Shown here: positions 7,592 to 14,559 of the stretch, piece after piece
How the letters are laid out: each line of letters opens with the position of its first letter
Numbering within the stretch: the first letter of the stretch is position 1
Source of the DNA: Piscinibacter sp943370595
Lineage (GTDB): Bacteria; Pseudomonadota; Gammaproteobacteria; Burkholderiales; Burkholderiaceae_C
Direction: 5' to 3'
Assembly (NCBI GenBank): GCA_943370595.1
Contig: CALRRO020000004.1
Location: forward strand, 1-64,000
Length of the DNA: 64,000 nucleotides
Made by a program: the position numbers and the translations under genes
The notes under the pieces: model-generated
Told to the model about the DNA's origin: nothing
The model's database searches: none
The model's input: the letters and a program-made list of their open reading frames with translations, nothing else

Positions 7592-7891
7592 ATGGCGAAC
7601 TACCTTGTAAGAGTTGACCTGTTTCCCTGGACGGCCGAGAACTACAAGTCCGTTACCCGCTGGATGAGGGCTGATGGGTTCAGTCCATACATTGACGGCT
7701 CAGACGGACCCAACGCGCTTCCCGCCGGCGAGTTTGTGATCAGTGGGCCGCTGTCGACCGCCGAGGTGGAAGAACGTGTCTGCGAAGTCCTTCGCAGCCA
7801 AGGCGTGTCCTTCAGTGTCCTCGTCACCCAGTACATCTCCCTTCGCTATCGAGGCGAACCGGTCACGGCGCGCGGGGAGCCAGCGCACTGA
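7592..7891 (+). CDS. Small uncharacterised protein, SGP-motif family
   Basis: 99 residues: a beta strand ANYLVRVDLFPW, then EFVISGPLSTAEVEERVCEVLRSQG and SFSVLVTQYISLRY. The pattern (Y-hydrophobic-V-R start, central SGP, amphipathic helix, closing strand) looks like a small ferredoxin-like alpha/beta fold. A similar arrangement occurs in two other small genes of this window (near 29.5 and 34.9 kb). It starts five bases after flgD stops, so it is probably co-transcribed with it. Function unknown. Confidence 0.55.
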   Translation: MANYLVRVDLFPWTAENYKSVTRWMRADGFSPYIDGSDGPNALPAGEFVISGPLSTAEVEERVCEVLRSQGVSFSVLVTQYISLRYRGEPVTARGEPAH

Positions 7892-7966
7892 AGGGCCAAA
7901 CCTCTGCCCCGGCTCTCACCGGGGACAGGTAGGCGCACTCAGTCGTACAAGCCGTTTAAAGCATAC

Positions 7967-7996
7967 TTGACTTAACGGCATATCATTGGATATCCT
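7967..7996 (+). promoter_or_regulatory. Promoter and operator of the toxin-antitoxin pair
   Basis: TTGACT (-35) and TATCCT (-10) separated by 18 bp. A perfect inverted repeat ATATC-N4-GATAT (7980-7993) sits in the spacer and touches the -10 box, a fitting place for autorepression by the HTH antitoxin. GGAGG at 7999-8003 serves the TTG start. Confidence 0.55.
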
Positions 7997-8007
7997 ATGG
8001 AGGTACT

Positions 8008-8361
8008 TTGAGCACGAAGCAGGATGCCGACAACTACCTTGAGCGCGTTCGCGCCTTGGTCGCGAACTCCTGCGTGCTGTTCGTCCCTCGCGACAAGAAC
8101 ATCGAGGGCCTCGCGGCTCTCCAACTCACACAGGCTGCGGCCTTGGGCATCATCCGAACCCTCACCCACACTGACTACTGCCGCGGACCGCAAGAGGACC
8201 GCGACCGGCCAGGCCAAGAGTGTTGGATTTTCGGGGTGGCAGTTGGCCCGCAGGCGGCCTACATCAAGCTCGTCATCGAGTCGCTGCCGCGCGGCCGCGA
8301 GCGCCTGAAGGTGTTGTCCTTCCACCCAGCAGACTTCCCGCTGACCTTTCCTCTGGTCTGA
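8008..8361 (+). CDS. MqsR-like type II toxin, probable mRNA interferase
   Basis: 117 residues from TTG, chosen because GGAGG lies four bases upstream. The order helix YLERVRALVANS, helix LTQAAALGIIRTL, HTDYCRGPQEDRDRPGQECW, then strands AYIKLVIES and LKVLSFHPA parallels MqsR of the RelE superfamily (DFYKS...W.DVY...VYLKI...LIVSF). MqsR cuts mRNA at GCU; whether this protein keeps the catalytic Lys/Gln/Tyr set cannot be judged by eye. It is followed after 30 bp by an antitoxin whose N terminus is MqsA-like, which supports the call. Expected to act in the cytoplasm and be neutralised by its neighbour. Confidence 0.65.
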   Translation: MSTKQDADNYLERVRALVANSCVLFVPRDKNIEGLAALQLTQAAALGIIRTLTHTDYCRGPQEDRDRPGQECWIFGVAVGPQAAYIKLVIESLPRGRERLKVLSFHPADFPLTFPLV

Positions 8362-8391
8362 CGGAGCGACGCTCCTAGCTACGGGCTGATC

Positions 8392-9393
8392 ATGGACATC
8401 CAGCAAGTCATCGCCGACCCCTGCCCCACGTGTGAACGGACCGGTGGGATTGAGTACCTCACTCGCGAAGAGCAGGTGAAGGTCAAGGGCGAAGAGTTTG
8501 CCGTTGCGGCTGGCTACTTCCACTGCCGCTCGTGCGACACAACCTTTGAGGCCGCAGGCGGAACCGACTCACTTGCCCTGGCCTACTCGAAGTACCGTGG
8601 CAAGCACGGCATGGTCACCCCTGAGCAGTTGCGCGCCTGGAGACTGCGCCTCGAGCTCAAGCAATCCGAACTCGCCACACTCATGGGCTGGAGCACAGCC
8701 ACGGTCAGCCGCTACGAGAACGGGGCCCTTCAAGACGACGCGCACGACCGCGCCATGAAGGCCGCCATGACTCCAGAGGGACTCTTGGCTCTTGTCGATG
8801 CAGCAGACGGCTTATCCGAAGTGGTACGCCAGCGCCTTAGGGCAAAAGCCAACGCTGCAGTGGGAGGGGCCCCCAGCCTGCTTCGCGTCTTGACATCCCG
8901 ATTCGCAGCTGTGGCCGGCGAAGTGCAGTTCGACCTCAAAAAGACGACCGAGCTGGTCCTCTACTTCTGCCATGGCGCGAAGGTACCGCGTACCAAGCTG
9001 AACAAGCTGCTTTGGTACGCTGACTTCCTTCATGCGAAGCACTTTGGACGGGCAGTCACGGGTATGCCGTACGTGCGCCTCCAGTACGGCCCGGTACCTG
9101 AGAGCTACGAGCTTCTCTTCATGGCTATGCAGTCAGACGACGTGCTCGAGATCCAGACTGAAGAGTTCGACGACGGCTGGACGGCGCACTATCACGTCGC
9201 CAGGCGCACTCCGGATCTGACAGCCTTCAGCGCCACAGAGCTGCAGGCTCTTGCTCGAGTCCAGGCCGAGTTCGAGAAGATGACCGCCAAAGCCATCGCG
9301 GACCGCTCCCACGAGGAAGAAGCCTGGAAGCGGACTGCCATGGGCGCAGTTGTCAGCGTCGAACATGCTTCGACCTTGACGCTATCCCTCTGA
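8392..9393 (+). CDS. MqsA-type zinc finger / HTH / Panacea (DUF4065, SocA-like) antitoxin
   Basis: 333 residues in three parts. Residues 1-60: a zinc finger with CPTC (Cys11, Cys14) and CRSC (Cys45, Cys48), as in the toxin-binding domain of MqsA. Residues 75-115: an XRE-like HTH (RLELKQSELATLMGWSTATV then SRYENG) for DNA binding and autoregulation. Residues about 185-310: a Panacea/DUF4065 domain with the diagnostic KLNKLLWYADFLHAKHFGR and QYGPVPESY. Panacea domains neutralise many unrelated toxins. The gene order toxin then antitoxin is the MqsRA order. No strong ribosome binding site; it may be translated by coupling. Confidence 0.8.
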   Translation: MDIQQVIADPCPTCERTGGIEYLTREEQVKVKGEEFAVAAGYFHCRSCDTTFEAAGGTDSLALAYSKYRGKHGMVTPEQLRAWRLRLELKQSELATLMGWSTATVSRYENGALQDDAHDRAMKAAMTPEGLLALVDAADGLSEVVRQRLRAKANAAVGGAPSLLRVLTSRFAAVAGEVQFDLKKTTELVLYFCHGAKVPRTKLNKLLWYADFLHAKHFGRAVTGMPYVRLQYGPVPESYELLFMAMQSDDVLEIQTEEFDDGWTAHYHVARRTPDLTAFSATELQALARVQAEFEKMTAKAIADRSHEEEAWKRTAMGAVVSVEHASTLTLSL

Positions 9394-9412
9394 ACGCCCA
9401 CTAGCCGACCCC

Positions 9413-9427
9413 GGCCGCGTCGCGGCC
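9413..9427. terminator. GC-rich hairpin after the toxin-antitoxin pair
   Basis: GGCCGCG-T-CGCGGCC is a perfect seven-base-pair stem 20 bp after the antitoxin stop. There is no T-run, so it is a weak candidate terminator. Confidence 0.3.
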
Positions 9428-9601
9428 TCGGCAATGGCTGCGCACCCCAAAGGCGCCGGAATGGCGCCGACTGGGCACTCCCTTCCCGCTCTCGATCTTC
9501 ACTCGGTGACCATCGTCTTGGCCACCACGCGTCCGTGCACGGCTGGCCTCCAATACGCAGCACCCGGCTCCTCCAACGCACCATCGTGGCGCACCGGCCA
9601 C

Positions 9602-9630
9602 TTGACAAATCACCGCGCGATAAATATCAT
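9602..9630 (+). promoter_or_regulatory. Promoter of the ubiquitin-like operon
   Basis: TTGACA, 17 bp, TATCAT: a near-consensus sigma-70 promoter about 80 bp upstream of the first gene. The -10 region lies in ATATCATATGCTATAC and is preceded by a GATA-AA-TATC palindrome. The ATATCAT word also occurs in the toxin-antitoxin promoter 1.6 kb upstream. The preceding 200 bp have no gene. Confidence 0.55.
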
Positions 9631-9708
9631 ATGCTATACACAGTCACAGAACATGCCGTACAACATTCAACACCATGTTCTGAAGACGAGCTGTCGACTG
9701 GAAACGCA

Positions 9709-10068
9709 ATGAACATCGAAACCACGCTCAACGACCCCTGCCCGGGCTGCGGCGCAACGGGACACATCGACTTTGTGCACCGCACCCAAAAGGTCCGCGC
9801 GAAGTGGAGGGTCGTGAGCTGTCGAGTGGAGTACTTCGCATGCCGCTCCTGCGGTGTGGAGTTCACGACGCCCGCCTGCGCCGACCCACTTGAGCGGCTC
9901 TTCGCTCACCGCGTACCGGCCACTCGAGTTCGGGCGAACGCCTTTGTGAGAGAAGGCGCCACCGGACTGCGGCTGCGCCCGACTCGCAAACCAAACCTTC
10001 TAGTTGCCTCAAGCGACCAACCTCGTCCCCTGTCCTCCAACACGGTTCAAGCAAAGGAGCTCTCATGA
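9709..10068 (+). CDS. Stand-alone MqsA-like zinc finger protein
   Basis: 119 residues. Its first 60 closely follow the antitoxin upstream: DPCPGCGATGHI against DPCPTCERTGGI, and YFACRSCGVEF against YFHCRSCDTTF, with the four zinc-ligand cysteines at the same positions (11, 14, 45, 48). After residue 65 the similarity ends; there is no HTH and no Panacea domain, only an Arg-rich tail. The last codons overlap the next gene by ATGA, so it is translationally coupled to the ubiquitin-like gene. It could be a zinc-binding partner of that system, a regulator, or a truncated antitoxin copy. ATG chosen because homology begins there. Confidence 0.6.
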   Translation: MNIETTLNDPCPGCGATGHIDFVHRTQKVRAKWRVVSCRVEYFACRSCGVEFTTPACADPLERLFAHRVPATRVRANAFVREGATGLRLRPTRKPNLLVASSDQPRPLSSNTVQAKELS

Positions 10069-10364
10069 GCGACTCCAACACCGACCTGCACGACACCGCG
10101 AGCCAAGAAGCTCGCGGCCGCGGCGAAGACCACGTCAATCTGATCGTCAACGGCCGACCGCGTCGCGTTGACGATCGCGTCTTGGCGTACGAAGAGGTTG
10201 TTCGCCTGGCGTTCCCGGACGCCCAGTTCAACGAGAACACGGTCTATACGGTCGACTACATCAACGGCCCGCGCGAGAACCGCGAGGGTTCGCTGGTGGC
10301 TGGCCAACAAGTTCACGTCCGCAGTGGGATGCGCTTCAATGTCACTTGCACTGATAAGTCTTAA
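10065..10364 (+). CDS. Multiubiquitin-domain ubiquitin-like protein
   Basis: 99 residues: a disordered, acidic N-terminal 22, then one beta-grasp domain of the multiubiquitin (Multi_ubiq) type, VNLIVNGRPRRVDDRVLAYE, EVVRLAFP, NTVYTVDYINGP, GSLVAGQQVHVRSGMRFNVT. It ends TCTDKS, as the last domain in this family usually does, and has no C-terminal diglycine. In bacteria such proteins occur beside E1-like enzymes and are thought to be conjugated or to act in oligomers. AAGGAG lies five bases upstream of ATG. Second gene of a four-gene overlapping operon. Confidence 0.82.
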   Translation: MSDSNTDLHDTASQEARGRGEDHVNLIVNGRPRRVDDRVLAYEEVVRLAFPDAQFNENTVYTVDYINGPRENREGSLVAGQQVHVRSGMRFNVTCTDKS

Positions 10365-11547
10365 CCCGGACCTGCGGCGACTGCGCGACGAAGGCTACGA
10401 AGTCGAGGTCCGCCAAGGCCACCTGCTGATCCATAACATCCCGTACCTGAACGGCAGGCGCGAGGTGTGTCGCGGTACGTTGGTCTCGCCGCTGGAGATG
10501 GCAGGTGGCGATCGCACTGCTCGACCTCAAAACCACGTCGCGTACTTCGTCGGGGAACATCCCTGCAGGTTCGCAGGGGGCGAAATCCTGGCGATTCGCC
10601 ACAGTTCCGGCCGGCATGAACTGGCCCAGGGCCTACCCGTCGACCACTCCTTCTCTAACAAGCCCGCCAATGGCTACGCGGACTACTACGAGAAGATGAC
10701 GCGCTACATCTCGATCATCGCCGCTGAGGCGAAGGCGGTGGACCCGGAAGTCGACGCTCGCAGCGGGCGGCTCGTTGAACAGCACGATGCGGCGTCAGTC
10801 TTTCTCTACACCGACACTGCTTCGAGCCGTGCGGGCATCACCGCGCTGACCGAGCGCTTGGCGCAGCAGCGCATCGCGATCGTCGGCCTGGGAGGAAGCG
10901 GAAGCTACGTGCTGGACTTTGCCTCGAAGACGCCAGCCAGCATCGATTTGTTCGATGCGGATGGGTTCTGGCAGCACAACGCCTTTCGTGCGCCCGGGGC
11001 GGCTGGACCAGATCTTTGGTCCGGCGGACCACCAGCAAAGGTCGACCACTTTCTGGGCCTTTACTCGAAGATGCGTGGCGGACTGACCGCGCACCGGCTG
11101 CGTATCGACGAAAGCAATCTAGCACTGCTGCTCGGCTACGACATCGTGTTTGTGTGCGTCGACAAGGGAAGCGTTCGTCGGCTCATCCTCGACTTCCTGA
11201 TTGCGGCCGAACGCAAGTTCATCGACTGCGGCGTCGGCGTCCAGTTCAACGAAGAGCGCAGCGAACTGCTTGCGACCTGTCGCGTGACTGCGGGCGCTCC
11301 CGGGCGCTACGATCACATCCGCGCCCGAGTGCCGATGGCCGACGATGAGATCAACGCGGACTACGCCTCCAACATTCAGATCGTGGAACTCAACGCCGCC
11401 ACGGCGGTGTTCGCCGTGACAATGTGGAAGAAGCTCAGCGGCTTCTACTCCGACGAGCGAGGCGAACTGCACATGCAGTGGTCGGTATCGCTTGGATTGC
11501 TCAACGTTGCAGCCATGCCTCGCGTCGAACTGCAGGAGGCCGCATGA
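10339..11547 (+). CDS. DUF6791-ThiF protein, E1-like ubiquitin-activating enzyme
   Basis: 402 residues. Residues 1-140 match the DUF6791 type found ahead of ThiF domains (NHVAYFVGEHPC with Cys76, then LPVDHSFSNKPANGYADYY and KMTRYISII). Residues 175-390 are a ThiF/E1 adenylation domain: the ATP loop IAIVGLGGSGSYVLDFAS, DLFDADGFWQHNAFR with Asp206, Asn214 and Arg217, VDKGSVRRLI, and DCGVGVQF with Cys297 as a possible thioester residue. E1-like enzymes adenylate the C terminus of a ubiquitin-like protein. The start overlaps the ubiquitin-like gene by 26 bp; the frame is open further upstream but there codes for nothing E1-like. Confidence 0.82.
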   Translation: MSLALISLNPDLRRLRDEGYEVEVRQGHLLIHNIPYLNGRREVCRGTLVSPLEMAGGDRTARPQNHVAYFVGEHPCRFAGGEILAIRHSSGRHELAQGLPVDHSFSNKPANGYADYYEKMTRYISIIAAEAKAVDPEVDARSGRLVEQHDAASVFLYTDTASSRAGITALTERLAQQRIAIVGLGGSGSYVLDFASKTPASIDLFDADGFWQHNAFRAPGAAGPDLWSGGPPAKVDHFLGLYSKMRGGLTAHRLRIDESNLALLLGYDIVFVCVDKGSVRRLILDFLIAAERKFIDCGVGVQFNEERSELLATCRVTAGAPGRYDHIRARVPMADDEINADYASNIQIVELNAATAVFAVTMWKKLSGFYSDERGELHMQWSVSLGLLNVAAMPRVELQEAA

Positions 11548-11903
11548 AGCTCGCGGCCATAGTTCCGGAGTTCGTCGAGTACGTCCCTGAGAAGCTCGAG
11601 CCCGGCAAGCTGTACGTCTCCATGAAGTATGCAACTGCTGCTCACCTGTGCGCTTGCGGCTGCGGGCGCGAAGTGACCACACCTCTGTCGCCAACTGATT
11701 GGCGGTTGCAGTTCGACGGAGAAGCCGTCACCCTGGAGCCGTCGATCGGCAATTGGGTCTTCGATTGTCGGTCGCACTACTGGATCCGGGCGAACCGTAT
11801 CCGCTGGTCCGGTGCGCTGTCAGCCCAGCAGATCAGCTCTCTTCGCCAGCGCGACAAGGCTCTCAAGGACGCTTACTACAAGCGTCGTCCCGACTCGACT
11901 TAA
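11544..11903 (+). CDS. DUF6527 family protein, partner of the ubiquitin-like system
   Basis: 119 residues with the DUF6527 layout: IVPEFVEYVPEKLEPGKLYV, HLCACGCG (His34, Cys36, Cys38, Cys40), TPLSPTDWRLQFDG, PSIGNW and DCRSHYWI (Cys75, His78). The clustered Cys and His suggest a bound metal. This family travels with multiubiquitin and ThiF genes; I know no confirmed reaction, and processing of the ubiquitin-like partner is only a guess. AGGAGG and an ATGA overlap couple it to the E1 gene. Last gene of the operon. Confidence 0.78.
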   Translation: MKLAAIVPEFVEYVPEKLEPGKLYVSMKYATAAHLCACGCGREVTTPLSPTDWRLQFDGEAVTLEPSIGNWVFDCRSHYWIRANRIRWSGALSAQQISSLRQRDKALKDAYYKRRPDST

Positions 11904-12168
11904 GTCTGCTTCGCAGGCATCTCGCGGCGGAGACAGGGGCATGGTGTTCAGGCACCGCCGAGAGGAACATCAACATGCCACAAGGCGATCGCGAGGCGAA
12001 GCCTTGTCACCTCACCTTGCGAATGACGTCACGGTGTCCTGCTCGCGTTCGAGTCGCGGCAACAGTACGACACCTCTGGAGCAGCAATCAGTCGGCAAAC
12101 GGCGGTTCTGCGCGAAGCCTTTGCGCGACCGCTAGGCCCGGCCTGCGCCGGCCCCGCGTTCGAGCTGA
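11904..12168. other. Convergent intergenic region
   Basis: No supported gene. A CCGGC-N4-GCCGG hairpin with partly matched flanks sits just beyond the H-NS gene stop and may help terminate it; no T-run. Confidence 0.3.
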
Positions 12169-12528
12169 TCAGACCTTGAAGTCCTCGAGTGTCTTGCCCG
12201 CAGTCAGGGCGGCGGTTAGCCATCGCGGCTTGAGCCCACGCCCCGTCCAGGTATTGCCGGAGTCGTCGCGATACTTGATCGGCACCTTCTTGGCCGCAAG
12301 ACCGCTGCGGCCCGTTCCACGGCCTACGCTCTTCTTTGCGGCGCCACGGCCGCGTTTGCCCGCAACGCTAGTCCGCTTGCCAAACAGATCTTCTGCCGAG
12401 AGCTCGTAGTGCTCGATGGCTTCCCGAATGCGGGCAATGACGCCAGATACCTCGCGAGACCGAATCTCCTGAGCCTGCTTCTCTAGCAGTTGAATCTTTC
12501 GCTGGATGTCTGCAAGGGTCTTGGCCAC
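12169..12528 (-). CDS. H-NS family nucleoid-associated protein
   Basis: 119 residues: an N-terminal coiled-coil oligomerisation region (KTLADIQRKIQLLEKQAQEI), a basic Ala/Lys/Gly-rich linker (GKRGRGAAKKSVGRGTGRSG) and the C-terminal DNA-binding motif YRDDSGNTWTGRGLKPRWL. H-NS proteins bind AT-rich, often foreign, DNA and silence it. GTG chosen as start because GGAGG lies five bases upstream and MAKTLADIQ is the usual N terminus; an ATG seven codons upstream lacks this. Convergent with the ubiquitin-like operon. Confidence 0.88.
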   Translation of the reverse strand: MAKTLADIQRKIQLLEKQAQEIRSREVSGVIARIREAIEHYELSAEDLFGKRTSVAGKRGRGAAKKSVGRGTGRSGLAAKKVPIKYRDDSGNTWTGRGLKPRWLTAALTAGKTLEDFKV

Positions 12529-12549
12529 ACTGGCCTCCAAATGGGACAA

Positions 12550-12806
12550 AAGTACTAGCTTAACCGTTTCTCGTGTTGTGGGATGGGGACGTCAGCCTTT
12601 CCCGATACTGACGTCTTGCAAAGTCGAGCCAGGTCAGCGCAGTACGCTGGCACCAATGTGCCTGCTCAGACGAGAACTGAAAGCTTCTACAGCGTTACAT
12701 TCTTTAAGCTGCAAGGCGGTGCGCTCGCGGAGGCGCTACCGCAGACGTGGCTGCGATGGCTTTGTCTAGTTCGCATCGAACCTAACTCGCCCTCGGGGGG
12801 AATCCC
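12550..12806. other. Intergenic region
   Basis: Upstream region of the H-NS gene; several short open frames on both strands, none convincing. Confidence 0.3.
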
Positions 12807-12920
12807 TCACCCGCCAGAAGGGGAATACCGATACTCGCCAAGCTCAGTTGCCGACATGAACTGATCCACCTGCGCCGGCGCAATCGCCATCTTCTGATGG
12901 AGTTTCAGGAACCACTCCAT
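12807..12920 (-). CDS. Possible 37-residue small protein
   Basis: MEWFLKLHQKMAIAPAQVDQ is followed by a short tail ending YSPSGG. GGAGG lies six bases before ATG. The amphipathic composition reads like a real peptide, but there is no family to support it. About 230 bp between it and the next gene on the right show nothing else. Part of the matching DNA (CCACCTG-GCCGGCGCAA) recurs near 52.9 kb in another frame. Confidence 0.25.
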   Translation of the reverse strand: MEWFLKLHQKMAIAPAQVDQFMSATELGEYRYSPSGG

Positions 12921-13153
12921 GCCTGACCTCCACGTCGGCGCCCAACCGCCGGCCCCGGAAGGACCGGTGCATCATCGTGAGACACGTATTGCGGTCGCGC
13001 TACCGCCTGAAGCCGCAGGCGGAGCTGGCTTGCATCCGCAGATGCAATTTCAGATGGCCGAAGAGCCTGTTCGCACACAGCTCGCCAACTCAAACGGGCA
13101 TCGCATCCCCGCCAACGCCGTCGTTCCAGTCAGCACGACGAACAGCAGTTGGT

Positions 13154-13972
13154 CTAGTGCCGCACCTCGTGGAGTCCCTTCGGTGAACTCTGCGCTCGAG
13201 CGCAACTCGCGGCCCCTCCGTTGGCCACCCAGTAGAGCCCCGCAACAAGTGCCGCGCCGCCCAGCAGATTGCCGATCGTGACCATGGTCAGGTTGTAGAG
13301 CGCTCCAGCGATCGCTGCCAACTCACCGCGCTGACCAATGACCGACAGCCATAGAAGCGTCATGTTGGCGACGCTGTGCTCGAAGCCACTGGCGATGAAG
13401 GCCAGCAGGCACCAGAAGATGACGACGCACTTGGCAACGTCGCTGTCGACTCGGGCGCACATCCAAAGCGCTAAGCAGACAAGCCAGTTGCACAGTACGG
13501 CGCGGGCCATGAGTTCAGACGGGCTCGCCGCCATCTTGGCGTGCGCAGTCTTCATGACCAAGGATCCGGCTTCGTTCAGTAGTCCATTCGCGCCCCCGGC
13601 CGCGAACAGGGCAGCGACCAGCGCCGAGCCAAGCAAGTTACCAATCCAGCATGCAGCCAGCGCACCAAGCGCTTGGCGCAGCGACACACGCCCAGCGAGG
13701 CGCGCGAGCGTCAGGTACATCGCGTAGCCAGTGAAAAGCTCAGCCCCAGCGATCACGACAAGGATCAACGCAAGTGCAAAGGTAAGCCCCATCCCCAACC
13801 TCTGCACGGGCGCTGGAAGGTTCGCCCCGACGCTAAAGATCAGGACGATGCCAAGCCCAACGTAGGCACCGCCGGCCATCGAACCCGCTAGGAAGCCCCA
13901 TGGGTTGTCACGCAGCAGAGCCACCTTGGTCTCGGCCGCCATGACAAAGTGGTCAATGGTTCTTGAGTACAT
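13154..13972 (-). CDS. Formate/nitrite transporter (FNT) family channel
   Basis: 272 residues with six membrane helices and the FNT repeats: FLAGSMAGGAYVGLGIVLIF near the N terminus, AGAELFTGYAMYLTL (helix 2 break), NLLGSALVAALF, CNWLVCLALWM (helix 5 break), SGFEHSVANMTLLW and TIGNLLGGAAL. The channel passes formate, nitrite or related monovalent anions across the inner membrane. Next to a nitric oxide reductase cluster, nitrite is the likely substrate. A second Met (residue 11) is a possible start. It ends the minus-strand cluster that begins with norS. Confidence 0.85.
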   Translation of the reverse strand: MYSRTIDHFVMAAETKVALLRDNPWGFLAGSMAGGAYVGLGIVLIFSVGANLPAPVQRLGMGLTFALALILVVIAGAELFTGYAMYLTLARLAGRVSLRQALGALAACWIGNLLGSALVAALFAAGGANGLLNEAGSLVMKTAHAKMAASPSELMARAVLCNWLVCLALWMCARVDSDVAKCVVIFWCLLAFIASGFEHSVANMTLLWLSVIGQRGELAAIAGALYNLTMVTIGNLLGGAALVAGLYWVANGGAASCARAQSSPKGLHEVRH

Positions 13973-13983
13973 CAGTTCTAGGT

Positions 13984-14559
13984 CTAAGAAGTGCCTTCTC
14001 GGGCTGGCTCGGGCATCAAGGCCCGCCAGGCCAGCCAGGCGGCGTATAGGAAACCAGCTCTCAGCAAGAGGCTACCGAGTCGCTGTTGATCGTCCATTCC
14101 GTACTGAGTGCACAGACGGCTGGGGCTATCCAGATAGAGCCAGCCAAGGCGCCAGAAACTGGCCAGCGCCTCGACGTGAACAACCCCGCGCTCCACCGGC
14201 CCGAACTGCTCCCAGGCTAGGCGCAAGGGAACACCGGCCAGCAGAACCAAGCTGACTGCCTTCACCCCATCAGTGCTGGCCGACTCCACTGCCAAGTCCA
14301 GCAGTCGAGGGATCATCCACACGCTCAGAGTTGCGGCAGCAACGACAAAGGCTGCCCATCGGAAAGCCGCCAGATCTCGCAGCCTGTGACCGGCACTCGT
14401 TCCTACCAAGCCGCCAAGCCACCAGCCACAAAGCACGAGCAACGGAATCTGCAGCCCCATGTGTGTAGTCATGGTCCCCGTGAAGGCGCTACCGAGTGGC
14501 GGCGACGCAATTGCTGCGGCGACCGCTGCGATTGCCATCCCCGTTCTCACCCGCGACAT
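13984..14559 (-). CDS. Membrane protein of the norSY-senC-orf1 type cluster (orf1 position)
   Basis: 191 residues, about five membrane helices (for example IPLLVLCGWWLGGLVG, AAFVVAAATLSVWMIP, AVSLVLLAGVPLRLAWEQFG, LLLRAGFLYAAWLAW). No enzymatic motif. It overlaps the SCO gene by TGATG. Its place after subunit II, subunit I and SCO equals that of orf1 in the norSY-senC-orf1 clusters of ammonia oxidisers, suggesting an assembly role; this rests on gene order, not on sequence motifs. Confidence 0.6.
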   Translation of the reverse strand: MSRVRTGMAIAAVAAAIASPPLGSAFTGTMTTHMGLQIPLLVLCGWWLGGLVGTSAGHRLRDLAAFRWAAFVVAAATLSVWMIPRLLDLAVESASTDGVKAVSLVLLAGVPLRLAWEQFGPVERGVVHVEALASFWRLGWLYLDSPSRLCTQYGMDDQQRLGSLLLRAGFLYAAWLAWRALMPEPAREGTS

